The position numbers were made by a program, and so were the translations under genes. From NCBI GenBank assembly GCA_903880015.1, contig CAIRNS010000008.1, forward strand, positions 1-64,000: a stretch of 64,000 bases of DNA. The letters are read 5' to 3'. Positions 8,315-17,446 of this stretch are shown here, one piece after another. Every line of letters starts with the position of its first letter. The first letter of the stretch is position 1. Origin of the DNA: an uncultured Elusimicrobia bacterium (lineage in GTDB: Bacteria; Elusimicrobiota; Endomicrobiia; Endomicrobiales; CAIRNS01). Under the pieces are notes generated by a model. That model did no database searches. It was given only the letters and a program-made list of their open reading frames with translations, and was not told the DNA's origin.

Positions 8315-10954
8315 CTATCTGTCTCCCATCGTATGCTGACTGCGTATTTTTTCCCAGGTTCTCTGTATTTCAACAGTGTTTTTCAGCACATTCGAAATGG
8401 CAACTTCATCAATCATCCCATTAAACGGCCTGTCGCCTCTATCCCCGTTGCCAAGAAATAAAGGTGCGAGCGTATTCTTGAGGTCCCCGGTGTTATTAAC
8501 GGTGTCGACAAGGATGCCATTATTAAAGACATTAATCGTGCCATGATCAAATGTGACGGCCAGGTAATTCTTGATATTCGCGGTAAGGCTGAATCGTACT
8601 CCCGGCAGCCATGCGGAACCGTATCCGTAACTAAAACTATACACATTCGCCTTCATGCTATCATGTTCAATGGAAAACCCAGAAAAACCACTGCGATTAC
8701 TGATAATCGTGGCAAAGGGAACCTGAGTTCCTGAAGGAAAAATAATCGCCTCTATCGTAAAATGATCTTCGAGCATCACCGGTTTATAACATACCCCATC
8801 GAAATTCAGGGTGCCGTCATTCTTGCAGTATGTCATGGAGCCGTTTTGTTGCTTCTTGATATGAAATATTGATTTGACTGAATCGTATATCTGATAATCC
8901 AGTCTGCCATTAATGGTATCGCTTCCTTTCTCAAGAAGATATAAATTCCCGTCAATGCTTTTCGCCACTTTCTTATATTTGAGCCATAGAGGATAAGAAA
9001 GTATGTTATAAACTGAGTTGGCACGATTACTGTCAATATCGTACATAACACGGCTGTTAGTATCGCTGGACAAAAAATCGTATATTGAACTAAAATCTTT
9101 CCATAAGAACAGTTCGGTTAATCCCGGGATTTTCAATGGGCATGCGGTTTTTGAATACAGGTGATAAATTCCGGAAAGATACGATATTAACAATATTTGC
9201 TCACCCGGCTTTGTATTGTTTTTGACAAAGTTTACATTCCTCTTGACAACGGTTTCCCCATTATGCGTTAATACTGCGACTTTGTGCTTAATCTCCTCAT
9301 ACATATAATTGACGCTAGATACCGTGTTAATGACCGCACTGAAGATAAAGTAGAAAACGGTCAACCCGACAATAACTTTTCCCCAATCGACCCGCATGTG
9401 TTGTGCTTGCAAGTAGACATCATCAAATAATCGGTCAATGAATATCACCACAATCAGCAAGGCGGGATACCACACTACGGTAAGATTAAAATCGTGGCTC
9501 CTTCCTTGATAATAGCTGAAAAGGCTGATACCCAGAACAGACAGCATAAAGATTAAAGCACTTTCACGGTCTGCATGTTTTTGAACCAACCGGCGGATGG
9601 CAAACGAGAGTCCCAGGATATAAGTTAAAATCACCAAATTCCAAGCATGGAAGAGATGCATGGGAAGCATGAAAAATCCATACATGTAAAAACATCTCTG
9701 ATAGTCAAAATACTTACTAAAATCGGGGAAAGATCCATTCCTAAAGTATATAAACAATGAAAATGCCGCAACAGTTACAACCAACGCGCCGATACCCATA
9801 CTGGCATGAATGAACGACCTTTTAACGGATTTCAAGACATCGTAACGGGCATATTCAATATATGCCAAAAACAGCACCCAAACAATAAGTGCAACTGCCC
9901 CGGTCTCAAAATTCCAAAGCACCCCGATAGAAAATAAAAAAAACGACGCAATATATAAACCCCTGCTCCGGCCCGTGTAATACCAAACCGACAACAATAG
10001 AAGCAGTGCAGGAAAAATGGAGCGGAGAGGATAATTAGCAAAATAGAACTCTGCACCGTCTTTAAGTTTAAGAAGGAAATATGAATAAAACAGGAACATA
10101 GTAAATCCGGCATATAATATAATCTTATTTCTGATCATACACCTCAAAAAATAAAAATAAATAAGGAATGTGATAACGATAAGTGAGCTTTGAACAAGAG
10201 TAAACTTGAGCATCCCAAAGCCGATTACCTTAAATAGTGGGACAAGAAAATGAGGATAAAAACCATATTGATTGAGCAAATCAACCAACAACGCTTTTCC
10301 CGCAAACACCTGTGAAAAGGAATAACAAATAGCATTAAAGTCAATGGTATATGCTTCTCTGTATTCTATTGACGAAGAATTGAGAAGCGGTGTAATCCCG
10401 ATAGTAACCATCATGACTGAAAAAATGATATAGAAACCTGCTGTGACAATGCCAGCGGACAACTCTTTCAAACGCATGCTGAACACATGGAAATACATGA
10501 AGATCCCTGTCAATGCAGCTAAGAATAGAAGTGTATTCCCGAGTAGATGTCCAGAATTATAGCCATTTAAAAAGAAGTTAGGACTTCTCGTTAAATCGAC
10601 CATCACAAGAAGAATCAACGAACCAGCAATTACCAGCGAAGCGACATTGCGCAGCGTTGCTGACATTATCAAATGAAATCTGAGGGATATTGTACGCATG
10701 CCAACATGCATCATCAAGAGCAATGGAGGGCACAGCAATGCTAAGAATATATATGTATTTCTCTCTGTATTTTCAGGCATAAAACAGGAAGTTGGAAGGA
10801 TGAAAGTAGAGGTTAACTTGTTTGTGTCGATGAGATCCAGATACGCAAATGTGCGATAAATATAGCATCCCACAGCATACAATACAAGTATCGAGATGGC
10901 GGTGGCAAGAGCATTAAAAATATACTCATTTCTATCGCTTACGTCAATTTTCAT
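8315..10954 (-). CDS. Large polytopic membrane protein with C-terminal LamG/concanavalin-like domain
   Basis: I chose the ATG at 10954 (879 aa), because an earlier in-frame start would run well into rfbG. Roughly the first 590 residues contain many hydrophobic membrane segments, beginning at about residues 12-32. The segment with NQYGFYPHF is of a kind seen in GT-C-like or O-antigen-type membrane proteins, but I cannot name a family. A soluble region follows, and about residues 710-870 form a LamG-like beta-sandwich (HFTIEAIIF, NGMIDEVAIS). The layout suggests an envelope protein with an outward glycan-binding domain, perhaps a glycosyltransferase or polymerase. Function is unknown. Confidence 0.75.
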   Translation of the reverse strand: MKIDVSDRNEYIFNALATAISILVLYAVGCYIYRTFAYLDLIDTNKLTSTFILPTSCFMPENTERNTYIFLALLCPPLLLMMHVGMRTISLRFHLIMSATLRNVASLVIAGSLILLVMVDLTRSPNFFLNGYNSGHLLGNTLLFLAALTGIFMYFHVFSMRLKELSAGIVTAGFYIIFSVMMVTIGITPLLNSSSIEYREAYTIDFNAICYSFSQVFAGKALLVDLLNQYGFYPHFLVPLFKVIGFGMLKFTLVQSSLIVITFLIYFYFLRCMIRNKIILYAGFTMFLFYSYFLLKLKDGAEFYFANYPLRSIFPALLLLLSVWYYTGRSRGLYIASFFLFSIGVLWNFETGAVALIVWVLFLAYIEYARYDVLKSVKRSFIHASMGIGALVVTVAAFSLFIYFRNGSFPDFSKYFDYQRCFYMYGFFMLPMHLFHAWNLVILTYILGLSFAIRRLVQKHADRESALIFMLSVLGISLFSYYQGRSHDFNLTVVWYPALLIVVIFIDRLFDDVYLQAQHMRVDWGKVIVGLTVFYFIFSAVINTVSSVNYMYEEIKHKVAVLTHNGETVVKRNVNFVKNNTKPGEQILLISYLSGIYHLYSKTACPLKIPGLTELFLWKDFSSIYDFLSSDTNSRVMYDIDSNRANSVYNILSYPLWLKYKKVAKSIDGNLYLLEKGSDTINGRLDYQIYDSVKSIFHIKKQQNGSMTYCKNDGTLNFDGVCYKPVMLEDHFTIEAIIFPSGTQVPFATIISNRSGFSGFSIEHDSMKANVYSFSYGYGSAWLPGVRFSLTANIKNYLAVTFDHGTINVFNNGILVDTVNNTGDLKNTLAPLFLGNGDRGDRPFNGMIDEVAISNVLKNTVEIQRTWEKIRSQHTMGDR

Positions 10955-10992
10955 TGACACGCTGCTTTCACTATGACCCTGTGTCCATTTAA

Positions 10993-12060
10993 TTATGCAT
11001 GCTCCATATATTGTTGAATGTGAGACGCCGTCACCGTTTCGGCCGGGATGCCGGATACTACCTGCCGGTACCACTCGACTGTTTTTTCAACGCCCTTCTC
11101 AAATCCCCAGCGAGGATTCCAGCCAAGTTCCTGATGAGCTTTGTCGCAATTAAGATGCAATAAGCCGCATTCGTGCGGCGCATTCGGCTGGGGCTCAATA
11201 ATAATTTCGCCTGTTCCCCATGTACGCACAATTTTTCCAGCCAACTCTTTTACTGTCTTTATTGATTCGACACGGGGGCCAAAATTATATGAATTTGAAT
11301 ATTCTTTTGGGTTGGCAAACAGTTTATACGCTAACAGCAGGTATCCTGACAACGGTTCAAGCACATGCTGCCAGGGGCGGGTTGAATCCGGATTACGCAG
11401 TATAACCTGCTTATTATCGCGCAACGATCTTATCGTGTCAGGAACCACCCGATCAGCTGACCAGTCCCCTCCGCCAATCACATTGCCCGCCCGCGCACTT
11501 GCAATCCCCATATCCCGTCGCGCTGAAAAATATGATGCAGTATAGGCATGAAACACCACTTCCGCGGCTGCTTTAGATGCACTATAGGGATCTTCACCGC
11601 CCAGAATATCATTTTCGCGGTAGCCCCACACCCACTCTCTGTTGCTATAACACTTATCGGAAGTTATGTAAACGGCAGACCGGACGCTCGGCGTCATCCG
11701 TATCGCTTCAAGGACATTCACTGCCCCCCCGATATTGGTGTCAAAGGTCAATTTCGGTTCATTGTACGAACGGCGGACAAGTGCCTGTGCTGCAAGATGA
11801 AATACGATATCTGGCTGAAACGAGGCAAATACTTTCTTAATCGCATCATAGTCACGAATATCGCCGATTACATGAGATATCCGTTTGTCCAGCTGCAACA
11901 GATTAAAATGATCGTCCTTTTGCAAAGGTGGCAGAGCAAACCCCGTTACTTGTGCACCCATACTATTCAACCAAGAGACAAGCCAAGACCCCTTAAAACC
12001 GGTATGGCCCGTAATGAGAACCTTCTTGTTGGCATAAAACTCTTTTAATGTCTTCATCAT
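10993..12060 (-). CDS. rfbG: CDP-glucose 4,6-dehydratase
   Basis: This extended SDR converts CDP-glucose to CDP-4-keto-6-deoxyglucose. The Rossmann motif TGHTGFKGSW, the TSDKCY segment, the YSASK Tyr/Lys pair, and ARAGNVIGGGDW are all family-specific. The ATG at 12060 shares one base with the rfbF stop (TAATG) and gives 355 aa with the usual short lead before the Rossmann strand; an in-frame ATG at 12075 with a fair ribosome site is the alternative. It works directly after RfbF and supplies the substrate of RfbH. The identification is firm. Confidence 0.95.
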   Translation of the reverse strand: MMKTLKEFYANKKVLITGHTGFKGSWLVSWLNSMGAQVTGFALPPLQKDDHFNLLQLDKRISHVIGDIRDYDAIKKVFASFQPDIVFHLAAQALVRRSYNEPKLTFDTNIGGAVNVLEAIRMTPSVRSAVYITSDKCYSNREWVWGYRENDILGGEDPYSASKAAAEVVFHAYTASYFSARRDMGIASARAGNVIGGGDWSADRVVPDTIRSLRDNKQVILRNPDSTRPWQHVLEPLSGYLLLAYKLFANPKEYSNSYNFGPRVESIKTVKELAGKIVRTWGTGEIIIEPQPNAPHECGLLHLNCDKAHQELGWNPRWGFEKGVEKTVEWYRQVVSGIPAETVTASHIQQYMEHA

Positions 12061-12842
12061 TATCGTTTCACCCATGGCGCTTTCCCTTCGGCATACAGTT
12101 CATTTAATAAGGCATATTCACGGGCGGTGTCCATCGGCTGCCAAAAACCGTTATGCTCATACATCATCATCTGTTTGTCGGCGACCAGTTGACGCAGTGG
12201 TTCTTTCTCGAACACAAGGTCATTGCGTTCGGATAAATAGGTGAACAATGCTCGCTTACAAACAAAAAATCCGCCGGATATTCTGCCCCCTGCCGACTGT
12301 GGCTTTTCGTTAAACTCGGTTACCAACCCAGTACTGTCACCGGCAAGCTCCCCAAAACGGCCCGGAGGATTGACCCCGGTAACAGTCAATATCTTCCCGT
12401 GTTTCCGGTGGAATGCCAGCAGAGCAGTAATATCCACATCGCCTACCCCATCCCCGTATGTCAGCATAAATTCGTCGTCCTGCCCGATATATTTCTCAAT
12501 CTGTTTTACCCGGGCACCGGTCAACGCGCTCAATCCCGTATCCGCAAGGGTCACATTCCAGTCCATTTCCTCCGTACGGGTATGGTACATAATGGGACGC
12601 GTGTTATTGAGAGATAAGGTAAAATCCTGCGTTCGATTCTTATAATTGACAAAAAAATTCTTTATAACATCCCCCTGATGCCCCAGGCAGAGAATGAAAT
12701 CCTTATGCCCAAACTGCGCATAGTATTTCATGATATGCAGAAGAACCGGATACGGACCGATGGGAATCATCGGTTTGGGAATGTTATCGGCAACATCACG
12801 AATTCTCGTGCCAAAACCACCGCACAAAATTACTGTTTTCAT
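12060..12842 (-). CDS. rfbF: Glucose-1-phosphate cytidylyltransferase
   Basis: The 260-residue enzyme makes CDP-glucose from CTP and glucose 1-phosphate, the entry step to CDP-3,6-dideoxyhexoses. The N-terminal nucleotide-binding loop LCGGFGTRIRD, the IPKPMIPIG segment, TYGDGVGDVD near residue 130 and a GFWQPMDT motif near the C terminus are typical of RfbF and differ from the thymidylyl- and uridylyltransferases. Length matches the family (about 257). It lies 23 bp after rmlC and is coupled to rfbG. Confidence 0.96.
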   Translation of the reverse strand: MKTVILCGGFGTRIRDVADNIPKPMIPIGPYPVLLHIMKYYAQFGHKDFILCLGHQGDVIKNFFVNYKNRTQDFTLSLNNTRPIMYHTRTEEMDWNVTLADTGLSALTGARVKQIEKYIGQDDEFMLTYGDGVGDVDITALLAFHRKHGKILTVTGVNPPGRFGELAGDSTGLVTEFNEKPQSAGGRISGGFFVCKRALFTYLSERNDLVFEKEPLRQLVADKQMMMYEHNGFWQPMDTAREYALLNELYAEGKAPWVKR

Positions 12843-12865
12843 TTTTCCCCCTCAAGAATAGTACG

Positions 12866-13420
12866 CTATCTATGCATTGCCTGCTGCAGCAACAACCACA
12901 CAGGCAATGCAGCGTCTTTGGCAGAAACACTTATATCCAATCGGGGTATCTGCCAGTCAATATTAAGCGTAGCGTCGTCGTAACGAATACCTGCTTCTGA
13001 AGGTGGATGATAAAAATTGTCGCATTTATACAGTAATACCACCTCATTGCTGAGAGATACAAAGCCGTGAGCATATCCGCGGGGGACAAATAGTTGCCGT
13101 CGGTTTTCAGCGGAAAGCTCAACACTTATCCATTGCCCGCATTGTGGGGAATCTTTGCGGATATCGACGACAACATCAAGCACTTTTCCCTGAGCAACAC
13201 GAACTAATTTTGCCTGTGCATGGGGAGCGCGTTGGAAATGGAGTCCCCGTAAGACGCCGTAATTGGACCTCGATTCATTGTCCTGGACGAACACCGCATC
13301 AATGCCGGCTTGTTTAAACACGTCGGCGTTATAGCTTTCAAAAAAATACCCGCGGCTGTCGCCGAACACTTTGGGTTCAAAAATTATTACTCCGGGTAAT
13401 TTTGTCGGCATGAAAGGCAT
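12866..13420 (-). CDS. rfbC: dTDP-4-dehydrorhamnose 3,5-epimerase
   Basis: The 184-residue cupin carries the RmlC signature: FFESYN near the N terminus, the base histidine in LRGLHFQ, an HGFVSLS segment and the tyrosine stretch LYKCDNFYHP. It performs the third step of dTDP-L-rhamnose synthesis. The other three rml genes lie at 16,311-19,558, so rmlC is split from them by ugd, the UDP-xylose synthase gene and a regulator. Its start shares one base with the stop of the regulator gene, placing it under the regulator's promoter. An in-frame ATG at 13411 is an alternative start. Confidence 0.94.
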   Translation of the reverse strand: MPFMPTKLPGVIIFEPKVFGDSRGYFFESYNADVFKQAGIDAVFVQDNESRSNYGVLRGLHFQRAPHAQAKLVRVAQGKVLDVVVDIRKDSPQCGQWISVELSAENRRQLFVPRGYAHGFVSLSNEVVLLYKCDNFYHPPSEAGIRYDDATLNIDWQIPRLDISVSAKDAALPVWLLLQQAMHR

Positions 13421-13941
13421 TAAAATAGTACCCCCGAATCAGATAAATAACTTACCAAATCAATGGAAGTTTTATAGGTTTGATTGGTGTTAAACGAGAG
13501 AAGAACGGAGGAATCAGCGTTGAGGTCGTCCCGACGGAGGAAGTGAATATCAGGGCGCGCTAAGGCACGGAACGCCGATTCGGCGATATCAGCCAAGTCG
13601 CTGTCGCCTTCAATAATAAATTGATCCGCGCCTTTTTTGTTCTCTGCGAGAATCAGTTCTTTTATTTTCGCCTTCGTTGTCTTAAATAATCCGATGGTAC
13701 GACGGGTGAATGCGTAGGATTTTTTTGCTTTTTCAGCGAAGCCCTGCGGGGTAAGCAGATAGTGTATCTTTTTCTTGTCGAGCTGTTTTGCTTTTACATA
13801 TCCGGTATTGATAAGCCGTTTTATGATGAGATTTGTCATGCCCAGGGAAATCCCCGAACGCAATGCAATCCCGCGTTGATCGGAAATGCCATTATTTGAA
13901 ATTTCCCGTATGACCGCAAGCTCTTTTTCAGTTATTTCCAT
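13420..13941 (-). CDS. MarR-like winged-helix regulator, EPS-associated type
   Basis: I take the ATG at 13941 (173 aa), which has AGGA six bases upstream; a TTG at 13959 is less likely because it lies inside the palindromic operator. Residues 1-65 form a winged helix (RGIALRSGISLGMTNLIIKRLINTGYV) like that of MarR family EPS-associated regulators. The C-terminal hundred residues do not match a domain I recognise. It is the first gene of the CDP-sugar operon, with a palindrome spanning its own promoter, so autoregulation and control of the sugar genes are the simple reading. The effector is unknown. Confidence 0.82.
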   Translation of the reverse strand: MEITEKELAVIREISNNGISDQRGIALRSGISLGMTNLIIKRLINTGYVKAKQLDKKKIHYLLTPQGFAEKAKKSYAFTRRTIGLFKTTKAKIKELILAENKKGADQFIIEGDSDLADIAESAFRALARPDIHFLRRDDLNADSSVLLSFNTNQTYKTSIDLVSYLSDSGVLF

Positions 13942-13956
13942 GCATGATCCTGTGAG

Positions 13957-13979
13957 CAATGTTCAACTATTGAACATTG
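13957..13979. promoter_or_regulatory. Perfect palindromic operator candidate
   Basis: CAATGTTCAA and its exact reverse complement are separated by three bases. The site covers the expected transcription start and overlaps the last four bases of the -10 box, which suits repression by a dimeric winged-helix protein, most simply the adjacent MarR-like product. Confidence 0.72.
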
Positions 13980-14004
13980 TAACTTATCATGGATTAACTG
14001 TCAA
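13976..14004 (-). promoter_or_regulatory. Strong sigma70-type promoter of the regulator/CDP-sugar operon
   Basis: On the minus strand a consensus TTGACA (13999-14004) and TACAAT (13976-13981) are separated by 17 bp. The leader to the regulator ATG is short, about 28 nt. The -10 box overlaps the palindrome at 13957-13979. It is the best promoter seen in the window. Confidence 0.75.
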
Positions 14005-14089
14005 GTATTATCATGTAATTTGGGGGCAAATAAAACAACCCTTTTACATTTCCCCTTATTGTAATAAGGTTAATTAACTTACTCTGATT

Positions 14090-15010
14090 TTAACTGAAAT
14101 AATCTATGGTTTTCTGCAAGCCGGCTTGCAGAGGGATCGAAGGTGCCCATGTGAGGAGTTTTGTTGCTTTTGTTATGTCGGGCCAGCGGACTTGCGGGTC
14201 ATCGGTGGGAAGCTTTTTGTGAACGATGCGGGAACGGCTGTGGGTGAGCTTTATTATGGTTTGTGCCAGTTCGTTGAGCGTTATTTCATGGGGGTTGCCT
14301 ATGTTAACTGGCTCATTGCAGCCGGACATCAGTAGCGCATAGATTCCTGCCACCAAATCGGAGACATAACAAAACGAGCGGGTTTGATTGCCGGTCCCGA
14401 ACACCGTCACCGGTTTGTTCTTCTGCGCCTGGTCAATGAATTCCGGCACGGCTCTGCCGTCGTGACGGCGCATCCGGGGGCCGTAAGTATTGAATATGCG
14501 GACAATGCGTACGGGCATGTGATGATAGCGGTGATACGCCATCGTCATTGCTTCGCCGAAGCGTTTAGCTTCGTCATAGACACCGCGCGGTCCGATGGGG
14601 TTGACATTTCCCCAGTAGGTTTCCGGCTGGGGGTTTACCAGCGGATCGCCGTAAACTTCGCTTGTCGAGGCCAATAAGAATATAGCTTTTTTTTCTTTGG
14701 CAAGGCCCAACGCCTTGTGCGTGCCCAACGAGCCGACTTTCAAGGTCGGAATAGGATGCTCAAGATAATCTATCGGGCTGGCGGGAGATGCAAAATGCAA
14801 CACTGCATCGAGTTTTCCGGGAACATGAATAAAGTTCGTGACATCCTGCTTGATAAAAGAAAATTTGTCGTTACGAAATAAATGTTCGATATTTTTCAGG
14901 TCGCCGGTAATGAGATTGTCCATAACCACGACTGAATGTTTCTTTTTAAGGAACAAATCACACAAATGGGAACCCAGAAACCCAGCTCCGCCGGTAATCA
15001 AAACACGCAT
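14090..15010 (-). CDS. UDP-glucuronate decarboxylase (UDP-xylose synthase)
   Basis: The 306-residue SDR has GGAGFLGSH at residues 7-15 and the family block [11 protein letters not shown]...[11 protein letters not shown] near residues 118-145 followed by the YDEAK catalytic pair. This pattern is specific for UXS, which converts UDP-glucuronate to UDP-xylose. The neighbouring ugd gene two bases upstream provides the UDP-glucuronate, so the pair forms a UDP-xylose route for cell-surface glycan. No ArnA-type formyltransferase domain is attached. Confidence 0.93.
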   Translation of the reverse strand: MRVLITGGAGFLGSHLCDLFLKKKHSVVVMDNLITGDLKNIEHLFRNDKFSFIKQDVTNFIHVPGKLDAVLHFASPASPIDYLEHPIPTLKVGSLGTHKALGLAKEKKAIFLLASTSEVYGDPLVNPQPETYWGNVNPIGPRGVYDEAKRFGEAMTMAYHRYHHMPVRIVRIFNTYGPRMRRHDGRAVPEFIDQAQKNKPVTVFGTGNQTRSFCYVSDLVAGIYALLMSGCNEPVNIGNPHEITLNELAQTIIKLTHSRSRIVHKKLPTDDPQVRWPDITKATKLLTWAPSIPLQAGLQKTIDYFS

Positions 15011-15012
15011 AA

Positions 15013-16311
15013 TTATTCCCCTCTTCCCATGCTTTTATAGACAATGCCCAGCGCCCGCATCGCCGCGGGATCAAACATATTGCGACCGTCAATGATTATG
15101 GGATGTTTTAACAATTTCGCCATGCGGCGCATATCTATTTCCTTGAACTCATCCCATTCTGTTATGATAACAATGCAGTCAGCACCTTTAGCGGCTTCAT
15201 AGGGGCTTTTTGTATAGGTAACATCTTTCAAAACAAGTTTAGCTCGTTTGACGGACTGCGGATCGTACGCTCTGATGGATGCCCCCGCTTTTTGAAGGTC
15301 GGCGATGATATCGATTGATGGAGCGAACCGCATGTCATCGGTGTCGGGCTTAAACGCCAGACCCAGAACTGCAATATTTTTTCCCTTTAGATTCCATAAA
15401 GCGTCTTCAACTTTCTTTACCAAAAGTATGCGCTGGGATTTATTAATTTCCATGACTTCTTTGAGCAAATTGAATTCATAGCCCATTTTGCGCGATATCC
15501 AATAAAAGGCCTCTAAGTCCTTGGGAAAACAAAATCCGCCAAAACCGATACCCGCATTGAGGAATGAACGGCCGATGCGTTTATCCATACCCATTCCTTC
15601 GGCAACTTTCTCGATATCGGCACCGGTTCGCTCACAAATATTTGAAACAGCGTTTATATACGATATTTTCATCGCCAGAAAGGAATTTGAAGCATGTTTG
15701 ATAATCTCAGCGCTTTTTATGTCGGTCACAATAACCGGGGCTTTAATGGGGGCGTATATTTCTTTGAGTATTTGCTCAGCTTTTTTAGATTTCACCCCGA
15801 TAACGATTCGGTCGGGATGAAAGGTGTCTTTAATAGCCGACCCTTCACGCAAAAATTCAGGGTTTGAAGCGACATCAAAAGGAATTTTCTTGACAAGATT
15901 CCGTCGTATCGTGACTTCAACATTCTCCCCGGTCTCAACCGGCACGGTTGATTTGTCAACGATCAATTTATAGGTGTCCATACTGCGCGCTATTTCACAG
16001 GCGACCGTTTCAATGAACGACAAATCAGCAGAACCATCGTCACGCGGCGGCGTGACGACCGCAATAAAGATAACTTCCGATTCTTTGACCGCGGTTTTTA
16101 AGTTAACTGAAAAAGATAACCGGCGGCGTTTAACATTATTCTTTACCAGCACATCCAGCCCGGGTTCATAGAGGGGCATTATGTTTTTTTTGAGCTGCTG
16201 GATTTTACGGACATCATTATCGACACAGACCACGCGATGGCCCAGCTCAGCCAAACACGCCCCCGTCACCAACCCGACATACCCGGTTCCTACAACACAA
16301 ATTGTTCTCAT
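15013..16311 (-). CDS. ugd: UDP-glucose 6-dehydrogenase
   Basis: The 432-residue enzyme oxidises UDP-glucose to UDP-glucuronate. It has the N-terminal [10 protein letters not shown] dinucleotide motif, the central helix region, the catalytic cysteine in [10 protein letters not shown] near residue 260 and the C-terminal UDP-binding domain with [10 protein letters not shown]. Length is normal. It shares one base with rmlD upstream and lies two bases before the UDP-xylose synthase gene, so the genes are coupled. A GDP-mannose or UDP-ManNAc dehydrogenase is less likely given the FCFPKD motif and the UXS neighbour. Confidence 0.93.
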   Translation of the reverse strand: MRTICVVGTGYVGLVTGACLAELGHRVVCVDNDVRKIQQLKKNIMPLYEPGLDVLVKNNVKRRRLSFSVNLKTAVKESEVIFIAVVTPPRDDGSADLSFIETVACEIARSMDTYKLIVDKSTVPVETGENVEVTIRRNLVKKIPFDVASNPEFLREGSAIKDTFHPDRIVIGVKSKKAEQILKEIYAPIKAPVIVTDIKSAEIIKHASNSFLAMKISYINAVSNICERTGADIEKVAEGMGMDKRIGRSFLNAGIGFGGFCFPKDLEAFYWISRKMGYEFNLLKEVMEINKSQRILLVKKVEDALWNLKGKNIAVLGLAFKPDTDDMRFAPSIDIIADLQKAGASIRAYDPQSVKRAKLVLKDVTYTKSPYEAAKGADCIVIITEWDEFKEIDMRRMAKLLKHPIIIDGRNMFDPAAMRALGIVYKSMGRGE

Positions 16312-17183
16312 TATTTCCCCTCGATAAATTCAGAGACAGCGTCCTGCCAAGAACGAAGCGGTTTAAAATTGTTAAGTTCCCAGACATAATTACGCAATCC
16401 GGAAAACAACGGGCGCGGAGCAGGCAGACGCAAATCCTTTAAAGACGCTTTTCGTATAACGGTATGCGGAACCCCTAACTGTACTGCTATGGCCTGCGCA
16501 ATCTCGTAGCGTGAGGAAAAACCGGTATTCGTGAGATGGTATGTCCCGTACAACGGAGTGGTGATAAGATGTGCTATACCATCGGCAAGGTCAGTAACCA
16601 GCGTCGGGGCACTGTACATGTCGTCAACTGCTGTATAGGGGCTGCCCTCGTTTAGGGCAGAAACTATCTGACTGACAAAGTTTGCCCGGGTTCTTCCAAA
16701 CAACCATGATGTGCGGACGATAAAATAGCGGCTCAGCAAAGACCTGACGAACTCTTCACCCTGTAATTTTGATTTGCCGTACACGCTGGCCGGAGCGGTT
16801 GCATCGAATTCCGTATATCCACCCTGAGGAGCGTTGTCGCCAGAAAAAACATAATCAGTTGATATGTGAACCATAACCGCATCAAAGCGCTGACAAGCAA
16901 TGGCAATGTTTCTGGTTCCCAGGGCATTAATACGATATGCATATTCAGGATCTTTTTCGCAGGCGTCGACATTGGATTGCGCGGCGGTATGAATGACTAC
17001 ATCGGGATTGATTCTGGTTATAGCGTCATAGACAGTCTTCCAGTCGGACAGGTCCGCCTTGACGGTGGGATGAGTAGAACTCGAAGAATCCTTGCATAAC
17101 CCGGTAATCTCGTGATTATCCTGCAGCGATTCAGCCAGCGCCGTACCCAATTGCCCAGTAATACCTGTAATGAGGATTTTCAT
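16311..17183 (-). CDS. rfbD: dTDP-4-dehydrorhamnose reductase
   Basis: The 290-residue SDR starts with ITGITGQLGTAL and contains STDYVFSGD near residue 108 and YGKSKLQGE near 135, the RmlD signature. It performs the last step of dTDP-L-rhamnose synthesis. It overlaps ugd by one base. Upstream, 263 bp that include a palindromic repeat element separate it from rmlB. Confidence 0.94.
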   Translation of the reverse strand: MKILITGITGQLGTALAESLQDNHEITGLCKDSSSSTHPTVKADLSDWKTVYDAITRINPDVVIHTAAQSNVDACEKDPEYAYRINALGTRNIAIACQRFDAVMVHISTDYVFSGDNAPQGGYTEFDATAPASVYGKSKLQGEEFVRSLLSRYFIVRTSWLFGRTRANFVSQIVSALNEGSPYTAVDDMYSAPTLVTDLADGIAHLITTPLYGTYHLTNTGFSSRYEIAQAIAVQLGVPHTVIRKASLKDLRLPAPRPLFSGLRNYVWELNNFKPLRSWQDAVSEFIEGK

Positions 17184-17278
17184 ATATAAATTAAACCCGG
17201 ATGTAGAATCATACGTGGCTGAAAAAATTACCGCAAAGATAAGATTTGTAACACCACATTTGTAATAACTGAAACATC

Positions 17279-17424
17279 AAATCCACCCAGCCCCCTTTGC
17301 CAAAGGGGGAGCATACAACAATCCTCCCGATTTTTAAAGCGGAAGTATCAAGCAATCCCCTCAATGGCTAAATGGGGATTAAAAACTACCCCCTCCTTTG
17401 ACAAAGGAGGGTGGGGGAGGATTT
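17279..17424. repeat. Palindromic repeat element, family A copy 1
   Basis: A 146-bp intergenic element begins with AAATCC-ACCC then CCCCTTTG-CAAAGGGG, and ends with a related CCTCCTTTG-CAAAGGAGG palindrome followed by GGAGGATTT. The ends are imperfect inverted repeats of one another, and each also contains its own small hairpin. It lies between rmlD and rmlB and resembles the element at 34,475-34,683. No coding capacity is seen, so it looks like a MITE- or REP-like sequence. Confidence 0.75.
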
Positions 17425-17446
17425 GTAAATATTTTTTACTGCTAAA

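Noticed and set aside
14005-14089. Terminator after the UDP-xylose synthase gene
   Set aside because: A short CCTTATT/AATAAGG stem is present but the loop is too small and no T run follows.
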